Origin: DASSTY01 sp035760645
GTDB lineage: Bacteria > Gemmatimonadota > Gemmatimonadetes > Gemmatimonadales > GWC2-71-9
Assembly: GCA_035760645.1 (NCBI GenBank)
Contig: DASTSO010000099.1
Coordinates: 14,909 to 78,908 of the forward strand
DNA: 64,000 nucleotides
Direction of reading: 5' to 3'
Shown here: positions 50,462-60,741 of the stretch, in pieces
Layout: the number at the start of each line of letters is the position of its first letter
How positions within the stretch are numbered: position 1 is the stretch's first letter
Program-made: the position numbers and the translations under genes
The notes under the pieces: generated by a model
What the model was told of the DNA's origin: nothing
The model's database searches: none
What the model saw: the letters and a program-made list of their open reading frames with translations, nothing else

Positions 50462-51955
50462 CTACAGCTCGTACGTGTCGAGCTGCGCGCGCTGGAGCCG
50501 GCCGGAGTAGTCGGTGTAGCAGACCTTCGTCTCCGAGTAGAACTCGTAGACCTCCCACCCGCCCTCGCGATGGCCGTTGCCGGTCGCCTTGACGCCGCCG
50601 AACGGCAGGTGCGCCTCGGCGCCGATCGTCGGCGCGTTGACGTAGGTGATCCCGTTGTCGAGGTCGCGCATGGCGCGGAAGGCGGTATTGACGTTCGACG
50701 TGTAGATCGAGCTCGAGAGCCCGTACTTCACGTCGTTGTTCACGCGGGCCGCCTCCTCGTAGGAGCTCACCTTGATCACGCTGAGCACGGGGCCGAAGAT
50801 CTCCTCCTGCTCGAGCCGGCTGCCCGGCTTGACGTTGGTGAAGATCGTCGGCTGGTAGAACCAGCCCTTCGCCAGCCGGCTGCCGCGCGGACGGGCGCCG
50901 CCGGTGACGAGCTCCGCCCCCTGCTCCTGCCCGATCCCGACGTAGCGCTCCACCTTCTCGCGCGCCGCCTCGTGAATCAACGGACCGACGTCCACCTTCT
51001 TCTGCCGCCCGTCGCCCAGGCGGAGCGCCTCGGCCGCCTCCTGCAGCCGGGCGACGAACTTGTCGTGGATCTTCCGGTGCAGGATGAGCCGGCTCGTCGC
51101 CGTGCAGCGCTGGCCGGTGGTGCCGAAGGCGCCCCAGAGCACCCCCTCGAGCGCGAGATCGAGGTCCGCGTCGTCCATGACGATCATGGCGTTCTTGCCG
51201 CCCATCTCGAGCGACAGCCGCTTGTGCATCCGGCCGCACTCGGCGCCGATGATCGAGCCGGTCTCGGTCGAGCCGGTGAAGCTGATGAGCGGGATGTCCG
51301 GATGCTCGACGATCGCCTTGCCGACCGTCTCGCCGCGGCCGTGCACCAGCTGGATCACCTCGGGCGGCAGCCCCGCCTCGAGCAGGATCTCCACGAGCAC
51401 GGTGACGGTATGCGGCACCTCCTCCGCCGGCTTGATGATCACGCTGTTCCCGCAGACGAGCGCCGGGAACATCTTCCACGTCGGGATGGCGAGCGGGAAG
51501 TTGAACGGCGTGATGAGCCCGGCGACCCCGATCGGACGGCGGTAGCTCATCGCCCACTTCGAGCGGAGCTCGGAGGGGACGACCTTGCCGAAGAGGCGCC
51601 GGCCCTCGACCGCGGCGTAGTAGGCGGTGTCGATCCCTTCCTGCACGTCGCCCGCCGTCTCGGCCACGACCTTGCCCATCTCGCGCGTCATGAGCTCGGC
51701 GATCTCGTCCTTGCGCGCGACGAGGAGGTCGCCGACGCGGCGGAGCACGTCGCCCCGCAGCGGCGCCGGCGTCTGCGACCAGAGCTCGAAGCCGCGCCGG
51801 GCCGATTCGACGGCGCGCTGGACGTCGGCCGCGTCGGAGTCCGGGAAGCGGCCGATGAGGTCCTCGGTGTCCGCCGGGTTCCGGTTGTCGAAGTACTTCC
51901 CCGTGCTCGGCGCGACCCACTGCCCGCCGATGAAGTTCCTGAAGTTCTTGGCCAT
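50462..51955 (-). CDS. NAD(P)-dependent aldehyde dehydrogenase
   Basis: A 497-residue ALDH superfamily enzyme. GVAGLITPFNFPLAIPTWKMFPAL binds the cofactor, SFTGSTETGSIIG is the nucleotide loop, and LEMGGKNAMIV holds the general-base Glu. FGTTGQRCTATSRLI holds the catalytic Cys, and EEIFGPVLSVIK closes the active site. The sequence FNNRNPADTEDLIGRFPDSD-like start and the end GGWEVYEFYSETK suggest the branch with 2,5-dioxovalerate or aminoadipate-semialdehyde dehydrogenases, but the substrate cannot be fixed. It is last in the six-gene run starting with larE, 41 nt after the membrane protein gene. Confidence 0.92.
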   Translation of the reverse strand: MAKNFRNFIGGQWVAPSTGKYFDNRNPADTEDLIGRFPDSDAADVQRAVESARRGFELWSQTPAPLRGDVLRRVGDLLVARKDEIAELMTREMGKVVAETAGDVQEGIDTAYYAAVEGRRLFGKVVPSELRSKWAMSYRRPIGVAGLITPFNFPLAIPTWKMFPALVCGNSVIIKPAEEVPHTVTVLVEILLEAGLPPEVIQLVHGRGETVGKAIVEHPDIPLISFTGSTETGSIIGAECGRMHKRLSLEMGGKNAMIVMDDADLDLALEGVLWGAFGTTGQRCTATSRLILHRKIHDKFVARLQEAAEALRLGDGRQKKVDVGPLIHEAAREKVERYVGIGQEQGAELVTGGARPRGSRLAKGWFYQPTIFTNVKPGSRLEQEEIFGPVLSVIKVSSYEEAARVNNDVKYGLSSSIYTSNVNTAFRAMRDLDNGITYVNAPTIGAEAHLPFGGVKATGNGHREGGWEVYEFYSETKVCYTDYSGRLQRAQLDTYEL

Positions 51956-51996
51956 GACTCTGCGATTCGGTGGTGAGAGGAGACGGGCCGCGGCGG

Positions 51997-52622
51997 CTAC
52001 TGCGCCGGGGCCGGGGACGGCGGGGCCGACGTGGTCGGCGCCGGGTTCGCGGGCGCCGGGTTCGCGGGCACCGGATTCGCGGGCACCGGATTCGCGGGCG
52101 CGGCCGCGGGCGGCGCCGTCGTGGGCGCCGGCGCGACGCAGCGCCAGGTGAGCGCCTCACGCGCGTAGCCGATGCGCGGCAGCACCTCCATCGCCAGCGC
52201 GACCGCGCCCCAGCCGAGCGCGAGGAGCGCGACGACGTGGCCGAAGCCGCGCCGGTGCCGCCAGGTGCCGAAGGCGGCCCAGAGCGCCATCAGCACCGTG
52301 AGTGCCGCGACGACCAGATAGCCGGTGAGCTGGAGCCCGCAGCTCTTGGGATAGGGCCAGAAGACGAGCGCGACGCCCAGCGCGACCGCGAGCAGCACCC
52401 GGAGCCACGCCGCGGCGACGTGGCGGCCGGTCGTCGCGGCCGGCCGCCCCGGCGCCGCCACGCGCGAGGAGCCGACGGGAATCGCCGCGGCGTCGGGCCC
52501 GCGGCCCACCGCCGGCGCCGGCGGCGAGCCGCCGGGGGCGCGCTCGGGCGCCGGCGCCGGCATCCGGCCCATGGCGCGGTCGATCTCGGCCAGCTCCTTG
52601 TCCCAGTCCCGCGGCTGATCGC

Positions 52623-52626
<4 letters not shown>
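51997..52626 (-). CDS. Hypothetical membrane protein with PANPA repeats
   Basis: No family is recognised. The 209 residues start with a charged segment (QPRDWDKELAEIDRAMGRMP), then a Pro/Ala-rich linker, then three hydrophobic helices (about 75-92, 100-120 and 127-145) containing PYPKSCGLQLTGYLVV. A C-terminal tail is built from four 5-residue units (PVPAN/PAPAN). It is translated with an ATGA overlap from the regulator gene, so the two are coupled; a sensor or target role is speculative. Confidence 0.65.
52043..52102 (-). repeat. Four 15-bp coding tandem repeats
   Basis: Four units of the type GGATTCGCGGGCACC (plus strand) encode the PANPV/PANPA repeats of the membrane protein tail. The length, a multiple of three, keeps the frame on expansion or contraction. 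Confidence 0.9.
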
Positions 52627-53983
<1,357 letters not shown>

Positions 53984-53987
<4 letters not shown>

Positions 53988-54646
53988 GGCCGCGCTGCTC
54001 CTCGCGTAGTCCGGGAAGTGGTCCCGTACAGGGTGACGCCCTCGGGCGTGATGCGCAGGTCGCGGACGCCGCGCGGCAGCGCGACGGGCACGCTCCGCCG
54101 CGTCGAGTCGCCGAAGGCGCGCTGCACGAGGCGCGGCACGAGATCGGTCGGCACCGGCACGCCCCGCACCTGGACGCGGCGGATCTCCCAGTCGCCCTGC
54201 CCGGCGGCCGCGGCGCGCAGCGGCCCTTCGGCGCGGACCGGCTCCCACTGCCGGAGCCCGAGCGCGAGCGGCCCGACGAGCTCCTTCGGCAGCCGCGCCG
54301 TGTGCAGCCGCGCATCCACGCGGATCGCGTCCCGCTCGAGCCCCACGCGCACGCTGTCGAGCTGCCGGCGGAGCAGCGGGTCGAGCCCCGCCGCGATGAG
54401 CGACGCCGCCTCGCCCGGCGAGAGGACGACCGAGTCCGCGGTGCCGCGCGCGAGCCCCCCGAGCTTCGTCCTGGCGCTCGCGAGCGCCTTCGACGTCGGG
54501 CGCCCGACGGTCACCGCGTGCGTCTCGAGGCCCAGGAGGCGGCGCCCCTCGGGCACGAGCCGGTCGCGGTAGAGCCAACCGAGCGCGAGGAGCACGATGA
54601 GCCCCAGGCAGCCCAGGAGCCGGAACGGCAGCGTCAGGCAGCCCAC
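53984..54646 (-). CDS. Membrane-anchored hypothetical protein
   Basis: A 220-residue protein with one N-terminal membrane helix (LPFRLLGCLGLIVLLALGWLY) and an extracytoplasmic alternating beta/helix domain: LSPGEAASLIAAGLDPLLRRQLDSVRVGLERDAIRVDARL, and IRRVQVRGVPVPTDLVPRLVQRAFG. The pattern recalls lipid-binding AsmA/DUF2993-like domains, but the similarity is weak, so it is left unassigned. Its stop overlaps the NtrC-type gene start (ATGA), implying coupling. thpR ends 32 nt upstream. Confidence 0.6.
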
Positions 54647-54678
54647 GTCAGCGGCGCGGCACTCGGGCGCGGGTCACG

Positions 54679-55254
54679 TCAGGCCGCCCGCCGCTCGCCG
54701 AGCGGCACGGTGACGCGCGGCGTGTAGCGCGGTCCCTCGCGCCCCAGCTCGCTCTCGAAGAGCACGGCCGCGTCGACGAGGAAGGCGAGCGCGGCCTCTC
54801 CCGGCGCCGCCGCGGCGAGCCGGCGGGCGGCGTCGGCCGGCAGCGCGGCGTCGCGCCGCACCCGGCCCAGGGTGACGTGCGGCCGGAATGCGCGCCCCTC
54901 GGTCGGGAAGCCGAGCGCGGCGCTGCCGCGCTCGAGCCGGTCCACCAGGAGCTCCAGCGCGGGCGGCGCGTCGAGCGCCGCGATCACGACCCGCGCCCGC
55001 CGCCCGCGCGGCAGCGTGTCGAGGGCCGTCGCGACGAGGTCGAGCGGCCGCGTGCCGTCCGCCGCCGCGCGGAGCACGTCGCCCACCGCGTCGAGCCGCT
55101 CGGGCGCGACGTCGCCGTAGAACTTGAGCGTGAGGTGGAGCTGCGTCTCCGCCACCCAGCGCACCGGCCAGCCGGCCTCGCGGAGCGGGCGCGCGAGCGC
55201 CGCGAGCGCCGCGCGGGCCGGTGCGGGAAGGGGCAGCGCGGCAAAGAGGCGCAT
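54679..55254 (-). CDS. thpR: RNA 2',3'-cyclic phosphodiesterase
   Basis: A 191-residue 2H phosphoesterase (LigT family) that opens 2',3'-cyclic phosphates. The two HxTx motifs are HLTLKFYGDV (near residue 40) and HVTLGRVRRD (near 130), with the N-terminal MRLFAALPLP strand. ATG 55254 overlaps the larE stop codon by one base (TGATG), which fixes the start. Longer upstream frames lie within larE and are not supported. Confidence 0.92.
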   Translation of the reverse strand: MRLFAALPLPAPARAALAALARPLREAGWPVRWVAETQLHLTLKFYGDVAPERLDAVGDVLRAAADGTRPLDLVATALDTLPRGRRARVVIAALDAPPALELLVDRLERGSAALGFPTEGRAFRPHVTLGRVRRDAALPADAARRLAAAAPGEAALAFLVDAAVLFESELGREGPRYTPRVTVPLGERRAA

Positions 55255-56084
55255 CAGCGCTCCGACGGCTCGAGCACGGTGAGGAGCCCGCCGCGGCGGT
55301 AGCCCTGCGGATCGAGCTCGACCGCCGCGAAGCCCAGCGCGCCGAAGACGCGCTCCACCTCGTCCCAGCGCGCGCGCAGCGCCGCCATCTGCCCGGGGCT
55401 CACCTCCAGCCGCGCGCGCTCGCCGTGGTGGCGGACGCGCAGGTCGCCCGTGATGCCGGCGACGTCGCGCAGCCACGCCTCGCCCGCCTCGACCTGCCGG
55501 AGCCGCTCGGGCGTGATGGCGAGGCCGTAGCGCACGCGGCTCGCGAGGCACGGCGCGGCGGGCGCGTCCCAGGTCGGCAGCCCCAGCGCCTGCGACACGG
55601 CGCGGATGCGCGCCTTCGTCCACCCCAGCTCCGCGAACGGCGAGCGCACCCGGCGCTCGCCGGCGGCGCGGAGGCCCGGCCGGTGCTCGCCCAGGTCGTC
55701 GGCGTTCGTGCCGTCGATGACGACGTCGAAGCCCCGCTCGGCGGCCACTTCGCCGAGGCGGGTCCAGAGCTCCGATTTGCAGAAGTAGCAGCGGTTGGTG
55801 GGATTCGCGAGGTAGTTCGGGTCCTCCATCTCGCGCGTGCCCACCTCGAGCAGCGGCACGTCGAAGCGCCGCGCGACGTCGAGCGCGGTCTGGTACTGCA
55901 CCTCGGGATACGACGCGCTCCGGCCGATCACGGCGAGGAAGCGCCCGGGGCCGAGCGCGCGCCGGCCCGCCACGGCGAGCAGCGCCGAGTCCACGCCGCC
56001 CGAGTAGCCGAGCAGCACGCGTCCCATCCCGGCGAGATGGGCCTCCAGCGCCTGCAACTCCTGCGACACCACGGCTTCCGTCAT
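55254..56084 (-). CDS. larE: ATP-dependent sacrificial sulfur transferase LarE
   Basis: A 276-residue PP-loop enzyme that installs sulfur on the nickel-pincer cofactor of lactate racemase. VLLGYSGGVDSALL is the PP-loop; DGTNADDLGEHRPGLRA and VRSPFAELGWTKARIR follow. Cysteines are Cys99 and Cys102 (CYFC) and Cys179 (APCLASR). A Cys at the third position alone is used in sacrificial LarE enzymes; a set of three suggests the catalytic type that holds a 4Fe-4S cluster. No larA, larB or larC is nearby. It starts the six-gene minus-strand run. Confidence 0.92.
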   Translation of the reverse strand: MTEAVVSQELQALEAHLAGMGRVLLGYSGGVDSALLAVAGRRALGPGRFLAVIGRSASYPEVQYQTALDVARRFDVPLLEVGTREMEDPNYLANPTNRCYFCKSELWTRLGEVAAERGFDVVIDGTNADDLGEHRPGLRAAGERRVRSPFAELGWTKARIRAVSQALGLPTWDAPAAPCLASRVRYGLAITPERLRQVEAGEAWLRDVAGITGDLRVRHHGERARLEVSPGQMAALRARWDEVERVFGALGFAAVELDPQGYRRGGLLTVLEPSER

Positions 56085-56088
56085 GCCC

Positions 56089-56096
56089 GAAAGCTA
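56089..56096 (-). promoter_or_regulatory. Candidate leaderless larE promoter TAGCTTTC
   Basis: TAGCTTTC on the minus strand ends 4 nt before the larE ATG, with no Shine-Dalgarno between. It matches TAnnTTTG except for the last base, so transcription probably starts at the ATG. Confidence 0.55.
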
Positions 56097-56165
56097 ACGC
56101 CGCCCGGGCCCGAGGCGAAGCGCGGGCGTGCCGCCGCCGCGCTGGCGCGGGCTGCCGTCGCGACG

Positions 56166-56173
56166 TTGATTTG
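56166..56173 (+). promoter_or_regulatory. Candidate leaderless arfB promoter TTGATTTG
   Basis: TTGATTTG ends 4 nt before the arfB ATG; it matches TAnnTTTG except for the second base. There is no Shine-Dalgarno. It is divergent from the larE element in a 93-nt gap. Confidence 0.5.
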
Positions 56174-56177
56174 CTTC

Positions 56178-56627
56178 ATGCCCGACGCCCCGACCGACGT
56201 TCCCGGCCTGCTCGCGATCACCCCCGCCCTCGCCGTGCCGCGTGCCGAGCTCGAGTACCGCGCCTCGCGCTCGGGCGGCCCCGGCGGCCAGCACGTCAAC
56301 ACCAGCTCGACCCGGATCGAGCTCTGGTGGGACGTGGCCGGCTCGCAGGCCCTCTCCGAGGCGCAGCGCACCCGCCTGCTCGAGCAGCTCGCGACCCGGC
56401 TCGACGCCGCCGGCCGCCTGCGGCTCGTCTCGAGCGGCAGCCGCAGTCAGCTCCAGAATCGCGAGGAAGTGACCGAGCGCTTCGTCGCCCTCGTCGCCCG
56501 GGCGCTGCACGTGCCCAAGGCGCGGAAGAAGACGAAGCCGACGCGCGCCTCGAAGGAGAAGCGGCTCGAGGCGAAGCGCCGGCGCGGCGCGACGAAGCGG
56601 ATGCGCGGGCGGGTGGATCGGGAGTGA
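56178..56627 (+). CDS. arfB: Ribosome rescue hydrolase ArfB
   Basis: Codon-independent peptidyl-tRNA hydrolase that frees ribosomes stalled on non-stop mRNA. The 149 residues contain the GGQ loop in RASRSGGPGGQHVNTSSTRIEL, but no codon-recognition domain, and end in a basic tail (KKTKPTRASKEKRLEAKRRR and further) that enters the mRNA channel. This separates it from RF1. It stops 10 nt from the convergent kinase-like gene. Confidence 0.94.
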   Translation: MPDAPTDVPGLLAITPALAVPRAELEYRASRSGGPGGQHVNTSSTRIELWWDVAGSQALSEAQRTRLLEQLATRLDAAGRLRLVSSGSRSQLQNREEVTERFVALVARALHVPKARKKTKPTRASKEKRLEAKRRRGATKRMRGRVDRE

Positions 56628-56637
56628 GGGCGCCGCC

Positions 56638-57294
56638 TCACCCGCACCCCCGCACCGCCGCCTCGATGAGGTCGGCGGCGCGCTCGAGCGAGAAGGTGCC
56701 GGTGTTGAGGATGAGATCGTAGTTGTGCGGGTCGGCGGCGTCGACGTGGTAGTAGCGCTGGAGGTAGTGCTGCCGGTCGGCGTCGCGATAACGCACGTCC
56801 CGCGCGGCCTGGTGCGGCTCGAGCCCGGTCCGCCGCGCCACCCGCTGCACCCGCACCTCGAACGGCGCCGCGACCCGGAGCCGCAGCACGTCGGGACGGT
56901 CGCGGTAGAGGATGTTGCCGCCGTGCCCCACGACGATGAGCGGCAGCTCCCGGGCCGCCTCCAGGAGCACCTCGCGCGTGGCCTCGACGAGGCGGTCGGG
57001 GTCGGGCGCCGCGACGGGCGTCGGCAACTCGGCCGCGTCGGGCGCGGTCACCGCGAAGCTCGCCACCAGGCGCTCGAGGAGCGACGGGGCGTGCTCGTCG
57101 AGCGCGCGCACATCGCTCTCCTCGCACCGGAGCCGCCGGGCGATGCGCCCGGCAACCTCCTGGTCCATCACCCGCCACCCCAGCCGCTCCCCGAGCAGCA
57201 CGCCCAGCTCGCTCCCCCCCGCCCCGTACTCGCGCGAGATCGTGAGCAGCCGGATCGGCTCGCGCGCGCTCGCCTCCCGCCCCATCGGCTCCAT
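56638..57294 (-). CDS. Cytidylate kinase-like protein
   Basis: A 218-residue P-loop kinase of the cytidylate_kin2 family. ISREYGAGGSELGVLLGERLGW is the modified P-loop (GAGGSE rather than GxxGxGKS), DQEVAGRIARRLRCEE and LIVVGHGGNILYRDRPDVLRLRVAAP follow, with RYYHVDAADPHNYDLILNT near the C-terminus. The function of this family, distinct from CMP kinase Cmk, is unknown. ATG 57294 is chosen because GGAGG lies 5 nt upstream. It follows the DHA2 exporter gene in the same direction by 95 nt. Confidence 0.85.
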   Translation of the reverse strand: MEPMGREASAREPIRLLTISREYGAGGSELGVLLGERLGWRVMDQEVAGRIARRLRCEESDVRALDEHAPSLLERLVASFAVTAPDAAELPTPVAAPDPDRLVEATREVLLEAARELPLIVVGHGGNILYRDRPDVLRLRVAAPFEVRVQRVARRTGLEPHQAARDVRYRDADRQHYLQRYYHVDAADPHNYDLILNTGTFSLERAADLIEAAVRGCG

Positions 57295-57389
57295 GACGTC
57301 CTCCGCGTGCAGGGCCCCAGACAGGCTCTCTCCAATATGCGACGCCCCCTCGGTGCGCGCCGGGGCGCGTCGGCGCGCGTCGGGGCGCG

Positions 57390-59048
57390 TCAGTGCGCGT
57401 CGGGCGGCGGCGCCCGGCCCTCCTTGGCCGGCCGCAGCAGCAGCACCGCCGGCGACACCGCGACGAAGCTGTAGAGCAGGAGCATCCAGGCGTCGTTGTA
57501 GCTGAGCATCGCCGCCTGCTGCATCACCTGCTGGTCGAGGACGGCCATCGCCGCGTGCTGCGCCTCGCCCGGCGACATCCCGCGCTGCAGGAAGGGCCCC
57601 TGAAGGAGCTCGATCCGCTGCTCGACGGCCGGGTTGCCGGCGTAGACGTTGGAAACGAGGTCCACCCGGTGCTCCTGGGTGTGATTCGTCACGAACGTGG
57701 CGAGGATGGCGATGCCGAACGAGCCGCCGAGCTGGCGCGAGAGGTTGATCAGCCCCGAGGCCTGCTGCGCCTCGCTCGGCTTGAGGCTCGCGTAGGCGAC
57801 GTTGTTGATCGGCGTGAAGAGCATGCCGAGGCCGAGGCCGCGCACGATGAGCGCGATGCGCACGTCGGGCTCGCCGGCCACGGTGGTCAGGTGGCCCAGG
57901 TCCCACATCGCGCCGAGGAAGAACCCGATCCCGATGGCGATGAGGATGCGCGCGTCCACCAGCGGCCGGGCACCGTTGAGAAGCCGGCCGCAGATGAGCG
58001 CCGTGCAGGCGGTCGCGATGCCGCCGGGCATCATGACGAGGCCCGTCTCGGTCGGGGTGAAGTGCAGGATGCTCTGGGTGAAGAGCGGGAAGATGAAGGT
58101 GCCGCCGTAGAGCCCGAAGCCCAGCGAGACGAAGAGGAAGATCGAGGCGGCGAGCTCGCGGTTCCGGAGCACCCGGAAGTCCACCACCGGGTGCTTGTTG
58201 CGCGGCGAGAGCTCCCACCACACCATCGCCACGAGGCAGACGACGGACAGGATGGTGAGCCGGAGGATCGTCCGGCTCGCGAACCAGTCGTCGCGGTTCC
58301 CCTCCTCGAGCACGTACTGGAGCGCGCCGATGCCGACGGTCAGGAGCCCGATGCCGGCCCAGTCGATCGGCACCCGGTGCGCCTGCTGGCCCGGCGGGTC
58401 CCGGAGGAAGGTGGTGACCAGGAACGCCGAGGCGATCCCGATCGGGATGTTGATGAAGAAGATCCAGCCCCAGTGGTAGTTGTCCGTGATCCAGCCGCCC
58501 AGCGTGGGGCCCAGCGTCGGGGCGACGATGATGCCGAGGAGGAAGACGGCCTGCACCATCCCCTGCTCCTCGCGCGGGAAGATCTGGCGGATCGTCGCCT
58601 GCGCGGTGGAGAGGAGGGCGGCGCCGCCGGCGCCCTGGAGGATGCGCCAGAAGACGAGCGTGAAGAGCGAGTGCGAGTTGCCGCAGAAGAACGACGCGAC
58701 GACGAAGAGGAAGATCGAGAACGTCAGGTAGCGCTGCCGGCCGAAGCGCGCCGTGAAGAAGGCGGTCATCGGCAGGAAGATCACGTTCGAGAGGATGTAG
58801 CCGGTGGCGACCCAGCTGATCTCCTGCTGGGTCGCACCGAGGTTGCCGGCCATCTGCGGCATCGCCACGTTGACGATGGTGGTATCGAGCACCTCCATCA
58901 CGGCGGCCGTGATCAGACCCAGCATGATGAGCCAGCGGTACTGGCGGACATAGGCGGCGGCCGCGGCGGCGGCGGCCGCGGTGGCGTCCGGCCGGGCGGC
59001 GGCGTGCGCCCCCGCGAAGGCCGGACGTTCGGCGGCGTGCGAAGTCAT
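57390..59048 (-). CDS. DHA2-family (14-helix) MFS drug exporter
   Basis: A 552-residue inner-membrane drug:proton antiporter. Conserved motifs: the N-terminal helix with LITAAVMEVLDTTIVNVAMPQM (motif D1), WVATGYILSNVIFLPMTAFFTARFGRQR (motif A), RILQGAGGAALLSTAQA (motif B) and GPTLGGWI (motif C). Fourteen hydrophobic segments are countable, and the pattern matches EmrB/QacA. No EmrA-type adaptor or TetR regulator is adjacent. ATG 59048 is preferred because the TATTTTG element lies just upstream and the conserved helix follows at residue 40. Confidence 0.92.
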   Translation of the reverse strand: MTSHAAERPAFAGAHAAARPDATAAAAAAAAAYVRQYRWLIMLGLITAAVMEVLDTTIVNVAMPQMAGNLGATQQEISWVATGYILSNVIFLPMTAFFTARFGRQRYLTFSIFLFVVASFFCGNSHSLFTLVFWRILQGAGGAALLSTAQATIRQIFPREEQGMVQAVFLLGIIVAPTLGPTLGGWITDNYHWGWIFFINIPIGIASAFLVTTFLRDPPGQQAHRVPIDWAGIGLLTVGIGALQYVLEEGNRDDWFASRTILRLTILSVVCLVAMVWWELSPRNKHPVVDFRVLRNRELAASIFLFVSLGFGLYGGTFIFPLFTQSILHFTPTETGLVMMPGGIATACTALICGRLLNGARPLVDARILIAIGIGFFLGAMWDLGHLTTVAGEPDVRIALIVRGLGLGMLFTPINNVAYASLKPSEAQQASGLINLSRQLGGSFGIAILATFVTNHTQEHRVDLVSNVYAGNPAVEQRIELLQGPFLQRGMSPGEAQHAAMAVLDQQVMQQAAMLSYNDAWMLLLYSFVAVSPAVLLLRPAKEGRAPPPDAH

Positions 59049-59053
59049 GGGGC

Positions 59054-59061
59054 GCAAAATA
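59054..59061 (-). promoter_or_regulatory. Candidate leaderless exporter promoter TATTTTGC
   Basis: TATTTTGC on the minus strand ends 5 nt before the exporter ATG, with no Shine-Dalgarno. It is back to back with the tsaC element 25 nt away. Confidence 0.45.
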
Positions 59062-59086
59062 GTCTGGCTGTCCACCCCGGGCGTAC

Positions 59087-59094
59087 TACATTTG
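59087..59094 (+). promoter_or_regulatory. Leaderless tsaC promoter TACATTTG
   Basis: An exact TAnnTTTG match that ends 4 nt before ATG 59099. A transcript would begin at or next to the start codon. Confidence 0.6.
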
Positions 59095-59098
59095 GCCC

Positions 59099-60088
59099 AT
59101 GGTGCCTCCAACGATTCTCCCCGTGGATCCCGCGCACCCGGATCCGGCCGCCATCGCCCGCGCGGCGGGGGTGATCCGTCGCGGCGGGCTGGTCGCCTTC
59201 CCGACCGAGACGGTCTACGGCCTGGGCGCCGACGCGCTCGACGCGGCCGCGGTCGAGCGGATCTTCCAGGCGAAGGAGCGGCCCGGCTACAATCCGCTCA
59301 TCGTCCACGTCCCCGATGCCGAGGCCGCCCGCGCCCTCACCCGCGTGTGGCCGGAGGCGGCGACGCGCCTCGCCGAGCGGTTCTGGCCGGGGCCGCTGAC
59401 GCTCGTCCTCCCCAAGCGCCCGGCGGTTCCCGACCGCGTCACCGCCGGGCTCGATTCGGTGGCGCTCCGCGTCCCGGCGCATCCGGTGGCGCTCGCCCTC
59501 CTGCGGGCCGCCGAGCGGCCGATCGCCGCGCCGAGCGCGAACCGCTTCACCCAGCTCTCGCCGACGACGGCCCAGCACGTGGCGAAGGGGCTCGACGGAC
59601 GAGTGGAGCTCATCCTCGACGGCGGCCCCACGACCGTCGGCATCGAGTCCACGGTGGTGGATCTCACCGGTCCGCGCCCCGCGGTGCTCCGTCCCGGGAT
59701 TCTCGGGCGCGACGCGCTCGCGGCCGTCATCGGCGCGCTGGACACTCCCGACGTCGTCCGCGCGGACGAGGCGCCGCGGCGCGGGCCCGGGATGCTCGAC
59801 CGGCACTACTCGCCGCGCGCCACCGTGCGGCTCTTCGATCCGGGCGCCGGCACCCCGCCGCTCCCGCCGGACGCCGTGAGCGGCGCCCTCCTCCTCCGCG
59901 CGCCGGATCCCGGCGTCGACCACCCGGTCGTCCTCCCCGCCGATCCCGAGGGCTACGCGCGCGAGCTCTACGCCGCGCTGCACCGGCTGGACGATCTGGG
60001 CTGCGCGCTGGTGCTGGTCGAGCGTCCGCCGGACGGCCCCGCGTGGGCCGGGGTGCGCGACCGGCTCGAGCGCGCGGCACGCGCGTAG
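59099..60088 (+). CDS. tsaC: L-threonylcarbamoyladenylate synthase (Sua5 form)
   Basis: Makes threonylcarbamoyl-AMP for the t6A37 modification of tRNAs reading ANN codons. The 329 residues consist of the YrdC domain (GGLVAFPTETVYGLGADAL, KERPGYNPLIVHV, FWPGPLTLVL, APSANRFTQLSPTTAQHV, GIESTVVDL) and a C-terminal Sua5 domain starting near residue 220 (GPGMLDRHYSPRATVRLF), so it is the two-domain Sua5 type, not the short TsaC. ATG 59099 has no Shine-Dalgarno. Confidence 0.94.
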   Translation: MVPPTILPVDPAHPDPAAIARAAGVIRRGGLVAFPTETVYGLGADALDAAAVERIFQAKERPGYNPLIVHVPDAEAARALTRVWPEAATRLAERFWPGPLTLVLPKRPAVPDRVTAGLDSVALRVPAHPVALALLRAAERPIAAPSANRFTQLSPTTAQHVAKGLDGRVELILDGGPTTVGIESTVVDLTGPRPAVLRPGILGRDALAAVIGALDTPDVVRADEAPRRGPGMLDRHYSPRATVRLFDPGAGTPPLPPDAVSGALLLRAPDPGVDHPVVLPADPEGYARELYAALHRLDDLGCALVLVERPPDGPAWAGVRDRLERAARA

Positions 60089-60156
60089 GCGCGGCGCGGA
60101 GGCGCCGCGCGCAGAGATCCGCGCCGGCAGGCACGGCAGGCAGGATGGAGGCGCAG

Positions 60157-60741
60157 GTGACCCGCAGCGAGATGGAGAAGATGGTGGCGGGGGAGCTCTA
60201 CGATCCGATGGCCCCGGAGCTCGTGGCGGCGCGGACCCGGGCGCGCGACCTCTGTCACGCGCTCAACGCCACCCGCGAGGTGGAGCAGCCGGAGCGGCGG
60301 CGCCTCCTCACCGAGCTCTTCGCCGCGGGCGGCGACACGGTGTGGATGCAGCCGCCCTTCTACTGCGACTACGGCTCGAACATCGAGCTCGGCGAGCGCG
60401 TCTACTTCAACTTCAACTGCGTCGTGCTCGACGTCTGCCCGGTGCGGATCGGCAGCTTCACGCTCTTCGGCCCCGCGGTGCAGATCCTCACGCCGCTGCA
60501 CCCGCTGAACGCATTGCTCCGGCGGCGCGAGGAGTACGGCAGGCCGATCGAGATCGGCGCCGACGTCTGGGTGGGCGGCGGCGCGCTCATCCTGCCGGGG
60601 GTGCGAATCGGCGACGGCACCGTGATCGGCGCCGGCAGCGTGGTGACGCGGGACGTCCCCGCCGGGGTCCTGGCCGCGGGCAATCCCTGCCGGGTGATCC
60701 GCGAGATCACCGAGGGAGCGGTCCTATCTTCCGAGGACTAG
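60157..60741 (+). CDS. Maltose/galactoside O-acetyltransferase-like enzyme
   Basis: A 194-residue left-handed beta-helix acetyltransferase. EKMVAGELYDPMAPELVAARTRARDLCHALNAT is the typical N-terminal helix pair, and NFNCVVLDVCPVRIGSFTLFGPAVQILTPLHPLN contains the catalytic His. IGADVWVGGGALILPGVRIGDGTVIGAGSVVTRDVPAGVLAAGNPCRVI gives hexapeptide repeats. Acetyl-CoA is the donor; the sugar acceptor is unknown. GTG 60157 is chosen because GGAGG ends 5 nt before it and the family consensus follows directly; ATG 60145 would add four residues. Its end overlaps the convergent SDR gene by 4 bp. Confidence 0.9.
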   Translation: MTRSEMEKMVAGELYDPMAPELVAARTRARDLCHALNATREVEQPERRRLLTELFAAGGDTVWMQPPFYCDYGSNIELGERVYFNFNCVVLDVCPVRIGSFTLFGPAVQILTPLHPLNALLRRREEYGRPIEIGADVWVGGGALILPGVRIGDGTVIGAGSVVTRDVPAGVLAAGNPCRVIREITEGAVLSSED

